Source: Drosophila miranda (taxonomy: Eukaryota > Arthropoda > Insecta > Diptera > Drosophilidae). Taken from it: DNA of 64,000 nucleotides. Both the position numbers and the translations under genes were made by a program. Shown here piece after piece: positions 23,336 through 34,254 of this stretch; the first letter of the stretch is position 1, and each line of letters opens with the position of its first letter. The notes below the pieces were generated by a model. That model did not search any database. It saw nothing but the letters and a program-made list of their open reading frames with translations, and had not been told where the DNA came from. The stretch is taken from assembly GCF_003369915.1 (NCBI RefSeq), contig NC_046673.1, positions 3,890,001 through 3,954,000 on the forward strand. The letters are read 5' to 3'.

Positions 23336-25576
23336 ATGTTGCTAGTGCGGCAGCTGTTTGGTGCATCGGCTAACTCATGGGTGCGGGCCCTTGTCATCTT
23401 TGTGCTGGCCTGGGTGGCTCTCGTCTACGTGTTTGTGGTGAAGCTGACCAGCACACAGGGCCAGCAAGCAACGGGAGAGAATGAGATCAGTGCCCGCCGC
23501 ATCACCCAGGCCCTACAGCTCCTCGAGCACACCAAGCAGCGTAACGAGGAGCTCAAGCAGCTTATTGATGAGCTGATGAGGTATGGCTTACATCCTATCC
23601 CCCCAGCCAGCAGCCATATAGCAGCCACAATCCATCCAGTCATACGGCATTCATATGCTGATGAGTCTGACCATTGGCGCGCCATGCTCTGCTGTTTTGT
23701 GCTGTGCTGGCGGTGGAGGTGGCGTCGTGGTTAATTATGCATGGCAGGCTGAAACGTACACATCACAAGCGGCTTTGTTCACCCCTCTCCTTCTGCTTGC
23801 GCTTTTCCAAATCTCTTTCAGCGACCAGCTGGACAAACAGAGTGCCCTGAAGTTAGTACAAAAGTTGGAGAACGATCCACTGAACCCAAAGCAAGGGCTG
23901 GAAAGTCTGGGAGCAGAGCCCGAGGCATTCTTCGATTCTGCTCCAGCTGACTTGAGGGGCTGGAACAATGCCGAAGGTGGAAACGATCCGCTAGACGGAG
24001 CTGCAGCCCAGCCAGATCTCTTATCCGGAGACGATCTGGGACATGGCGAGCCCAGTATGGAGTATGAGTTTACCCGCCGACGCATCCAGACGAACATTGG
24101 GGAGATCTGGAACTTCTTTAGCAGCGAGCTGGCCAAGATAAGCAAGGGGCACAAGGAGCTGGAGGAGTCCATCAACCAGGTTCTGTTGCAGGGCGCAGAG
24201 CACAAGCGGTCGCTGCTAAGCGACATGGATCACATGCGTCGTTCGGACGGATACGAGACCTGGCGCCACAAGGAGTCCAGGGACCTAAGCGACCTGGTCC
24301 AGCGGCGCCTGAACCACCTACAAAACCCCAGCGACTGTCAAAATGCTCGCAAGCTGGTCTGTAAGCTCAACAAGGTGAATATTTGTGTTTTTGCCCAATC
24401 CACCCAATACTAATCCACTAATATCTGTCATCTATCGCTCATCTGTCGTCTAGGGCTGTGGTTATGGCTGCCAACTGCACCATGTGGTATACTGCTTTAT
24501 TGTGGCGTATGCCACAGAGCGCACAATGATTCTCAAGTCGCGTGGCTGGCGCTACCACAAGGGTGGCTGGGAGGAGGTGTTCCAGCCGATCTCGAAAGGC
24601 TGCCACGACGCCGGGTCTGCCAACGCATACAACTGGCCGGGCAAGCCCAATACTCAGGTCCTGGTGCTGCCGATCATTGACTCGCTAATGCCGCGCCCGC
24701 CCTACCTGCCGTTGGCCGTGCCCGAGGATCTGGCGCCACGGCTTAAACGCCTGCACGGTGATCCTATTGTCTGGTGGGTGGGCCAGTTCTTGAAGTACCT
24801 TCTGCGCCCGCAGCAGCCGACGCGCGAATTCCTCTTCGCCGGCATGCGAAACCTGGGCTGGGAGCGTCCCATTGTGGGGTAAGCAGCAACTGGCGAGGCT
24901 TTCCCTCTCAGGCTTAACTGATCCATTACGTTTCAGGGTGCATGTGCGTCGTACGGACAAGGTGGGCACGGAGGCGGCCTGCCACAGCATCGGGGAGTAC
25001 ATGACTCATGTGGAGGACTACTACCGAACGCTGGAGATCAATGGCACCACCGTGGTGCGACGCGTCTTCATAGCTTCGGACGACGCCTACGTAATCGAAG
25101 AGGCGCGCGAAAAGTACCCGCACTACCAGATCATCGGGGATCCCGAGGTGGCCCGCATGGCGTCCGTCTCCACACGCTACACGGACACGGCCCTCAACGG
25201 GATCATACTGGACATCCACCTGCTATCCATGTCAGACCATCTTGTGTGCACCTTCTCCTCGCAGGTGTGCCGCGTGGCGTATGAGATCATGCAGACCATG
25301 TACCCGGATGCCTCACATCGCTTTAAATCGCTGGACGACATATACTATTACGGCGGTCAGAATGCGCACAATCGTCGCGTAGTTATCGCTCACAGTCCGC
25401 GCACCCACGAGGACCTCCAGCTGCGTGTGGACGACCTAGTGTCGGTGGCCGGCAACCACTGGGACGGCAACTCCAAGGGCAAGAACACGCGCACCAATCA
25501 GGGCGGCCTCTTCCCCTCATTCAAGGTGGAGGAGAAAATTGACACCGCCAAGCTGCCTCTATATCCGGGTGTCTAG
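23336..25576 (+). CDS. FucT6: FucT6: alpha-1,6-fucosyltransferase (FUT8 family)
   Basis: Four exons (23336-23580, 23822-24374, 24454-24878, 24937-25576) total 1863 nt, or 620 aa, all with GT..AG introns. This is a Golgi type II membrane protein: a short cytoplasmic tail, a signal anchor at about 18-38 ([17 protein letters not shown]), then a coiled-coil stem ([20 protein letters not shown]). The GT23 catalytic domain follows, with [10 protein letters not shown] in the donor-site region and [12 protein letters not shown] (from about 410). A C-terminal SH3-like domain contains LDDIYYYGG and [12 protein letters not shown]. The family transfers fucose from GDP-fucose to the innermost GlcNAc of N-glycans; in flies, core alpha-1,6-fucosylation. 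All expected blocks are present and no lesion was seen. Length agrees with the fly enzyme. Confidence 0.96.
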
Positions 25577-25805
25577 TTCTAGTTCCAGACGCAGTAGTGC
25601 GGTAGTGCCAGTGGCAAATGTGGTTGACTAATGTTTCGTGCTGAACAGTACTGAACGGTACTGAACGGTACTGGCCAGTGCTGGCTGGGTCCGGTGGATC
25701 CGGATATTTTTCCCTCGTCTAGGTTTACTATGGAGAATCTTCTCTGCCGCATTCCATCTGTGGTATATCTGTGGAATCTATGGTATAGTTCAAGTTTAAA
25801 CTTAG

Positions 25806-25880
25806 ATCAGAATCTGGAATCTGAAATCTGTAATCTGTAATCTGAAATCTGAAATCTGTAATCTGGAATGTGGAATCTCA
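25806..25880. repeat. Heptanucleotide tandem repeat (AATCTGN)n in the FucT6 3' UTR
   Basis: About ten consecutive 7-bp units of AATCTG plus G, A or T. The unit is unusual and well preserved. Confidence 0.85.
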
Positions 25881-27133
25881 AATCGATAGCTCTCTATCTC
25901 TCAATACGTGTATAATTCTCGTACATCAGCATATGTATTTCTACTGTATTTCTATTTTACCGACACTTTCCTGACTTGACCTTGGTGTATGTTCCGTTCC
26001 TGCTGCACTCACACGGGGCACTTATCTCAATTCTAATTCTAATTCTGCATTTTGTAAAAGTTCTTTATTACATTGTAAGTCGAAGCCGAAGAAATTATGT
26101 TGACAAGAATATACATAAATACTTATATATATAAATTATATATAGGAGTGCAGTGCATGTAGGGTTCAGTAAGCGCAATATAGTATAACCTCTGTAAAAT
26201 AAAAGAAAATAAAAAAAACAGTCTAAGTAAATACAATCGTCAATAGAAAAAGGAATAAATAGTAAAGTTTTAAAAAAGATCACACGCATTCCGTCTCTCT
26301 CTTTCTCTTCCCATTAATCGCTCAGCTTCTGTTTCTCTGCTGATCGAACATTGACCTTACAAACTGGTATTACACTTACTTACATTATGGCACAGACCAC
26401 ACTTATCATTATCCAGTGGATGCATACTGGCATTTGTAGTTATCTATAGATCTACTCTTTAGAACAGAGGAATGAGATCGTTCGATCGTTCTCATTGTGG
26501 CAAATTGTGTGAGTGTCCCTTAAACATATTTATGTACATAGTATGTATGACGTTCCAATCGACAACTACAATATGTGCCACTTTTTGTTTAAACTAAAAG
26601 CTAACAGAAAGTGGCAAAATAATTGAACAACAAATAATTGAATCTAAAACGAGTGGAAACAACTTCTTCTTACGTAGTTATGCGGTGAAAGTTGTAGCTA
26701 AGGTACTGATTTGGAGCAGAACACAGTATACCATGTCCAAAATTTGATTTCATGCGTTATGCGCTAGAAGGGTATGTACATATGTAAATGTTTCTTGATA
26801 CAAATGATAGTTTCGGATGCCGAAGCTTCATACTGTACTGGCAGCTTTATTATGATGAAATGGAAATTCGGATAAAATTTGAGAGGTTGAAAGTCAGAGG
26901 GACAACTTCTATATGAGTCTACATGAGTCGGCTGATAGTCCTGATAGAGGAAATAAAAGAAAACCTAATAATAGGTAAATAATAGTAAAATTAATAAATA
27001 GAGCAATTTTTAGTAAAGAACGCACACATTTTGTCAAGACATAGTGGATGATCGATCGTGTCATGGCATCATGTCATTCACCTATCGATTTTTTGTGCTT
27101 ACTTTTAAAATGTTTGTTTTGTGTGGTTGGGCG

Positions 27134-27160
27134 GGGTTCAAGAACCCACCGGCGCCGGTG
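27134..27160. promoter_or_regulatory. Two adjoining palindromes
   Basis: GGGTTCAAGAACCC is directly followed by, and shares a C with, the perfect palindrome CACCGGCGCCGGTG. They are dimeric transcription-factor-like sites, about 1 kb upstream of the SVWC gene. The binding factor is unknown. Confidence 0.35.
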
Positions 27161-27851
27161 AAAGTGTAAATTGCTGTTGCGTGCACTCTCGATGAGTCAA
27201 CTGACCCCCACTGATTACTGAATACTCACTCCACTCAACTCCCCTCCCTGAGCAGTTTGTTCCGATCCGATCGCGACCCAACAACAAGTTGAAAGCCGCA
27301 GGAATTCCACACCGAAACAAGACGTCTCAACACGAAAATTCCCAAAAATCGTCGCCACAAGAAGATCCCGTAAAACGGAAAGAGAGGGAGAAAAGTACAA
27401 AAAAATGAGAAACGTGATAAGCTTCCAGCGGTAATAATACAAAACAATGAATATATTAAAAGCAAATCAAAGCAGTGAATATGTATGTGTGCGAGTAATA
27501 TAATTAAGTACTCAATGAACCGCAGGGAAGTCGTCGTCGCGACTCCCCTCGAGACAATCGAAAACATTCCGACAGTAAGATACCCCGCAGTCGGATCTTT
27601 TTCGTGATCCATTTGGAACTCGCTTTGGAAGGCGCTAACCATCCGACAACAAAAAGGAACAAAATCATGTCCAATCAAGGATAATATCTTTACTTTTATC
27701 GCTGCCAAAGAAGTGATTTTTGTGGCGCGACATTAGATTCTGATCAGGAATATGAACATATTTATGTACTTACTTTGAAGATCTGATAACTGATTTATAA
27801 ATATGTATGTATGAACGTATTTATTAATATTCCGTTCGTTGGAAAGAAATT

Positions 27852-27861
27852 AGAAAATCCC
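27852..27861 (-). promoter_or_regulatory. kappaB-like site upstream of the SVWC gene
   Basis: The minus strand reads GGGATTTTCT, matching GGGRNNYYYY for NF-kappaB (Dif/Dorsal/Relish), about 270 bp upstream of the TATA box. A GATA-type CGATAAG occurs near 28076. Together these are typical of immune-inducible fly promoters, but one site is weak evidence. Confidence 0.4.
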
Positions 27862-28121
27862 CCCATGGCCAAAAGTGTGGCTTCTGTTTATTTCATACTT
27901 TCGATCGAGTACAACATACCCTTGCACCCCGCGGGTACCGGGTAGAACAAAAGCTGCCAAACGGGCAGCTGCCCGAACGGAAAACCGGCATCTGGGACTT
28001 GGGGCATGCAAAAGGAGCGGGCACTTTAGCTGGCGTCGGACAAGGTCACGCCGTTGGATCCGCTCAGCTGACATCTCGATAAGCCGTCGTGATAACGGGC
28101 AGCGGCGCCGGCTCGGGTGCG

Positions 28122-28128
28122 TATAAAA
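28122..28128 (+). promoter_or_regulatory. TATA box of the SVWC gene
   Basis: TATAAAA about 105 bp before the ATG. It predicts a start site near 28150 and a leader of about 75 nt. Confidence 0.75.
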
Positions 28129-28227
28129 CATTGGCGTTTGCGCTAAACCGACAACACTTGCGGACCTCGATCCTCGTTGACAAGAGCATCCACGCAGAGC
28201 AGAAACCCAGTCCGAATCTCCAACAGG

Positions 28228-28642
28228 ATGTCCCACTTCAGCGCCACCCTCCTCCTCTGCTGCGCCGTCGTTATCCTCGGCAGCCAGTGCGCCCAGGCGG
28301 ACATTGCTCGGGCCGACTTCAGTAATCCCAGTGAGTGCAAATAGATCAGGATTTTACGGAGCCACTCGATTTACAATCTCCGTCTCCGTTTTCCTTTCTA
28401 TTCCAGCCTATCCGGGAAAATGTGTTCTGGACTCCAACACGGTGATGTCGCCGGGGCAGAAGGGAAAGCATCCCAACCATCCTTGCGCCGGCGTCACCTG
28501 CATGGAGGGCGGCCTCGTCGAGTTCAAAACCTGTGACGCCACGGCGCCCCCCAAGGGCTGCAAGATGCGCGACTTTGTCAACACCAAGCGCTCTTTTCCT
28601 GAATGCTGTGAGCGCTCGTACCACTGCCCCAACGGCAACTGA
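28228..28642 (+). CDS. CG2444: Secreted SVWC-domain (Vago-like) peptide, CG2444 orthologue
   Basis: Two exons (28228-28330, 28407-28642) give 339 nt, or 112 aa. A signal peptide covers about 1-27 (ATLLLCCAVVILGSQCAQA). The mature part has eight Cys in the single-domain von Willebrand type C pattern: KCVLD, HPCAG, VTCME, KTCDA, KGCKM, PECCER and YHCPN. This family of small secreted proteins includes Vago, which is virus-induced and acts as an antiviral signal, and other infection- or nutrition-responsive peptides. Position between FucT6 and PhKgamma agrees with D. melanogaster CG2444 as I recall it. A TATA box and a kappaB-like site upstream fit inducible expression. Role in this species is inference. 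Confidence 0.88.
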
Positions 28643-29286
28643 AAAGCGGACTCCCTTGTGTCACTTGTCGCGTGCGTTCCTCGTCTATTTTCTATTTTTT
28701 TGTGTATTTTTTTTGTTAATTTATTGCGTATTCTACAACATAACAGTTAAAATTTAAACGCTTAGCAGTACAATTAAATAATTTAATAGAATCATTAACA
28801 GAGAATACATGTGTATGTATATTTGTGGGCATGGATAGGCAATGGCTAATGCGGCAGACCTGCCAACGGTTCTACATTCCTCTTGCTCTCCTCCCCCTTC
28901 TTCCGATTGGATCTGCTAGACACAAGAAACTCTAAATTAAAATCTATGCCAGAGATGAGCTGCTGGCTGCTTCAGAGAGAGAGAGAGAGAGAGAGAAATT
29001 AAACGACAAAAAAAGTCTAAAGCTCAAATCAGAGCTTATCCTATGTACATGTGTGTGTGTGTGTGTGTGCGTTTGTGTTTGTGGTTGAGTGTGAGTGTGA
29101 GTGCGCGTGAGTGAAGCGACATGAAAAGTTTCGGCGAATTTAGTTGAATTGATTTGGTATCTCTTTTGCTTGCTTATAGATCTCCTTCCTCTCTGGTGCT
29201 TAGTGGCTACTAAGCTTTTACTGATTCGTTTGCTGGTGTGTGTGTTTGCTTGTTTTCTCCTCTGCTTCTTCCTTTCCCTTCTCCTT
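28643..29286. other. Convergent 3' UTR region of the SVWC gene and PhKgamma
   Basis: Non-coding, with GA (about 28976-28996) and GT (about 29050-29068) microsatellites. ATTAAA near 28773 may end the plus-strand transcript. Confidence 0.55.
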
Positions 29287-32200
29287 CTACCGACTGAGAT
29301 TGTTGATGTAGAGCGCGTGCAGCTCGGTGCGCGGAGTATTCTCAAAGAGAGCGGCGCGGTTCTGGCCCTCGCCCTTCTTCACCCAATGACCGTAAACACG
29401 GAAGGCGCATCCATCGATAACCTGGACAAAGGAGAGAATGAGAGAGTGTTGGATAGGATGGACAAGAATAGAACTCACCTTGCGCAGCACCTTGACGCGA
29501 TAGGGATCGCGTATGGCCTCCTCAACGTGCAGCGGCTCGGCGGTGAACCGCAGTCGGCGTATCCTTATGACAGCGCGTATCACGATTATGGCGAATTGGA
29601 ACTTTTTGCGCGCATTGAAGCGACTCTGTTTGCGAAGCTATAGGTGGGATTCGGGAGAGAGAGAAATCGAGAATGTCGGGATTAGGCTTCGCTCTACAGG
29701 CTGTCCCCACCCCTCGGCGGGGAAGGGGTTATACTAGCAGATCGATCTCTTTTTGGCTTTCGTGTTTCGGTTTAGTGCACACGTCGTTAGGGTTAGGTTC
29801 GGTTAAGGCTTAATGATTACTGTTGAATGGTGTTAGCTTTTTGTTTGGTATAAGTATTATTGCTTGGGCGTTACAACAGGGAACAACATACAGGCGGTAC
29901 GGCACGGTATACAAAATTTACAATTTAGAAAATATCTTATTTTTGAATACCTTTGCAGGGTTTTGTTGCTAACCATTTCCAATCCTATTTCGATGCGATT
30001 TACTTCGTTGGTTTCTAAAGATATGTACGACTGTTTTGTACAGGAAGATCACCATCGGAACGGACCACTCTATAAGACTTGCGACGTATGGGCATTTCCA
30101 TGGAAAAGTCCACCGTGACCAAATAATTAAAAGTTAAAATAAACCCATTCCCATATACTTTTGCCCCGATGTTATTTTCTAAATTAATTATAATTGCAAC
30201 ACCATTTATTTGAAATCCCACTCAAATCAGAAATAGTTTATAGTTTATTTGGTATTTTTTGGTATTTTATAGTCATGGTTTTCTCTCTCTTTATAATAGA
30301 AACAGACTTTGAAAATCCGTCTTATTTTGACCTTTTTACCACTTGCAATGTGTACATCTTGTGTGCACCTTGGAAATGCCCATATGTTTTCTTTGTTTGT
30401 TTGTTAATGTTTATACATTGATCGAAATCCGATTTATTTATGATCGAACTGCAAGGGTATATAGAATTCGGCGCACCGAAGTCAGCTTTCCTGGCTTGTA
30501 TCTTTTTGTCATATCATCGTTTGGGTAACAAATAATTATTATTCTTTACTATTCCAATTTTAATACTCGTTTTGAAACGTGGTGAACAATTACGACACGA
30601 CCTATCTGGCCTGAGTGTTAATCGCATGCTGTGAGACACACCACACAAGAGAGAGCCTGTGCAAGAGCCTATGTTAGATCTTCATTTTGCGTTTCTCGGT
30701 GTTACATATATGAGCGGATTACTGTTAGATACCGTTACCAATAATGAGTTTAATGGGAAGAAAGCAAAAGCAACACGTAAACATATATGCATAGGATCAA
30801 AGTAAATCAGAGGGTGGAGCAGAGAGGTGGATGTGGTGTGAGTGGAAGGAGACGGGGGGCCGTGTTATTGAGTAGAGACGGAACAATCGAGCCAAGGCTT
30901 AAGGCGGGGGGACAACGACATTCACGATTGGCGGATTACGATCGCGTCTAAGTGCGGGATTATGCACATACATCTGTATGCACATAGGTGTAAGTATGTA
31001 TGTATTTGTTTATGAGATATATGGATAGTAGGTTTGAATGGGTGTACTGTATGCAACGGTAACTGTAATCTATCGCAGTTTTCTTTGGTCTACTCACAAT
31101 GGAGTCTCCACAACACCGACTTATAGACACACATGGTATAAGGGCGTTGAGACTCTGACAATATTGAGAACATGACACACAAAACAAAACGTGTACAACA
31201 TCACCAACAGAGGAGAAATTAAACAGAATAAATCGTCAGTGAATCGACTTTGGCGTCATTTATAATAAATAAATATATGTATGTATGTATGATTAGATAT
31301 GTGAATATATTCACTATATAGTGTACAGCACTCATGCAAATTATATGCTGATTTCCTGGTTCCACTACGGCACATTCATACAAAAGATACAAAAGAGGGC
31401 AAAGATTTGCGGCGAGATTCCCGGGGGAGGGATTAGTGACATATGGTTTAGATACTAGATACGACTATGACTACGACTACGACTACGGCTATGACTACAA
31501 AGCAGTTCCACCAAATACAGTTCCTGCAAGTATCATCCGACAGTTCACCCGACAGGATATGTGCTACAGAAAGGTGCATATAATACAAATATTGTGTTGA
31601 CTCGCTACGATACCACTAAGTGCCAGCTATAAGAAAATACAATAGGAATCGTAGAAACATACATAATGCATAATAGAAGGCGCGACAAAAATACTTAAGC
31701 TTAAGAAAGGTGAGTGGTTGGGTGGTGTGGTGTGGTGGTGTGCTGGGGCGATGTGTGGAGTGCAATGGAGTGAGAAGCAGTGGACCGAATGCTATCAAAC
31801 TAGTTGACACGATACGTTTTCTACCGACATCATCTTGTAACACATGGCATACTTTCGTAATGTAGTGATACGAAAACCGACGGTAGAAACCGTGTCGTGC
31901 AAGAGTTCTTTAACGACCCGATCCCGATCCCCATCTCACGCTCACAATTTGCAAAGGATAGCTATCGGCCATACACCAATACCGGCTGAAAAGAGCGAGT
32001 GAGAGAGGGTTGTATGAAGTGGTGTATCTCTTCTGTGAGAGTGGAGTGGGGGAGAGGGCAGGGCAGCAGGCAGCAGGCAGCATCCTGCGTCTGTTTTGAA
32101 TTTTGAATGAAGGAATGAGGGGATGAATGATGGCGCTTATGGAATCAACTAAAAAGCACTAAAAATTAAAAAAAAAAAAAAAAATAAATAAAATATAACT

Positions 32201-34216
32201 AAATCATACGTGTGTGGTAACTAAATACGTAGGAAACAATTTGTAAAGTAAAAGGAAAGCAAAAGAAAATCAATGGAAAAACCTGCCTGCACTTGTGCAT
32301 GCAATAAATGCTGCTGCTGCGCGGCACTTTCATAATTATTGCCGGCTATTGCCCGCGCCGTGTGCTGCTGCTGCTGTTGCTGTTGCTGTTGCTGCGGCTG
32401 CTGCTGATAGTACACCGTGGCCGTTAGGGTCTTGTAACAGGAGGCGGAGGTACACGACGAGGAGGGGTCATCCAGGTCGGGGGGTGGCAGCACATCCCTC
32501 AACCGATTCGATGAGTACGAGCTCTGTGGCGCACTGTAGTAGAGGTAGGAGGAGCCGCAGGGATTTGGACCACCGCCGCCACCGCCGCCGCTGCCGCTGC
32601 CGCCACCGTTGCTGTTGATTCGGTCGTAGCGGAACGCAGCACTGGCGCTGCTGGCAGATGCAGAAGCAGCACTGTTCTGGTATCTGCCCAGGGCATAGGC
32701 GGACGTGGGCGGAGGCCGTGCCATGGTCAGATCACCCATCAGAACCTGGTGTTCGTTCGGGATCGGGTTGGTTTTTATTGTATTGGTGGTGGTTGGTGGT
32801 TGGTGGCATTGGCGAAACGAAAACGAGGCAAACGAGGAATGTGGGTGACGGCGCGAAAGAAATCAAAAATTGTGTAATCAGTTAGGAGGAGTAGAGTAAA
32901 GTAATGTAGCAGCAAATAGAAAAAAAACGAGTACTTAGGCTAGGCTAAAGGTAACTTGAGCTCGACTTAACCTCTAAGTATGTGACCTTTCTTACAGCTA
33001 AAAACATACATATATGTTTGTATATGCATCATATCTCCATGCCAGATCCCTGGGCGTTTTCTGGATTAGCAGTGCTGCCGATGCCCCACCCTGAACAATA
33101 CCTTTTCCCATGCCACAAGTAGAAGTCCGCTAACTGCAATCAGATGCACTCCCTCTGACTCTTATGTATGTATATGAGGCACCTCTTGTCTGGCGTTGGG
33201 TTTCTCTGTTTTCTCTTTCTTTCACGCACGCATGCAGTGGGGTGGCTCAACCATGGTGTGGGCGGGACATGCAGACACAGAACGTACGGTACATGGGTAC
33301 ATGGGGTGGGAGGGTAGGGGGAGGGGGTTTATGAGAAAGAGAGAGAGAGCAAGAGAGCGAGAGAGCAAGAGAGCGAGAGAGCGAGAGAGCGAGAGGATTT
33401 GGGATTGTTATCATCAAAGAGCATCGCGTAATCGTCAAGCAACAAAATAAATTAGAAGCAAATCAAATACGCTTTTCTGTTTTTTTTTTGTTACTCCTTG
33501 TGTGTGGTTGGTTGAATGTGTTATACGGTATACGGTATACGGTTACAATTGTAGTTAGGTTATGCTGGCACATGACATGATGGACGCAGAGATCGCGCTT
33601 GGAGCGAGCATTATAGTACTATTATGTAGATTAGATCAGAACAGACAAGAACATAAAAGAACAGAATGCAGCGAACAGAACACACACGCGATTGCAACAG
33701 CAACAGAATGGGGATTGGATTGCTGCTGTTGCTGATCTGAGCGGGATTTAGGATTTTTGTTTTGTTTTTGTTGTTAATGCGATTCGACACATGGTAGACA
33801 GACAGAGACAAGGAGAGCAAAACAGACAGAAACAGGGGGAGGGAGAGAGATAGAGATTGACGGATCGAGAGTGGGGGTAAGTTGGGGTTAGTCCGGGAGC
33901 ATTTCGTTACCAGTGCGATTTCGGTGATGCGACTCATTCTTCTGGACTTGGTCGATAGGCTGCGCTTGAGGCCATCAATGTTTTGCTCGAACAGCTTTCG
34001 AAGTTGAATTTCGAACAACAGTTAGAGGTTGATCGGTTATCGTTTCGTTTATCAAAAAAATGATCGGAACAAGTAATTGTCGATTCATTCGTTCGATTAG
34101 TGTTTGGTTTTTTTTGTTTAAATTAATTGTAATTTGTTTTTAGAACGTATATGTAAGGAAAAGAAGAGAGAAAATGTATTGTATAATATAGTAAAATTAT
34201 AAATTAAATAGAAATA

Positions 34217-34254
<38 letters not shown>

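Larger units (their letters stand above)
25577..28121. other. FucT6 3' UTR and spacer before the SVWC gene
   Basis: AATAAA signals near 26198-26212 probably end the FucT6 transcript. The rest (26300-27850) has no supported gene; a 157-codon minus-strand frame at 27235-27708 has no motif. The right end holds regulatory-looking palindromes and a kappaB-like site. Confidence 0.5.

Noticed and set aside
22924..23397. 157-codon minus-strand frame over the FucT6 start
   Set aside because: It overlaps FucT6 exon 1 and leader on the opposite strand, and its composition is Ala/Arg/Gly-biased as for antisense shadows.
27235..27708. 157-codon minus-strand frame
   Set aside because: Hydrophobic and repetitive without a motif; no promoter or splice context; AT-rich spacer.
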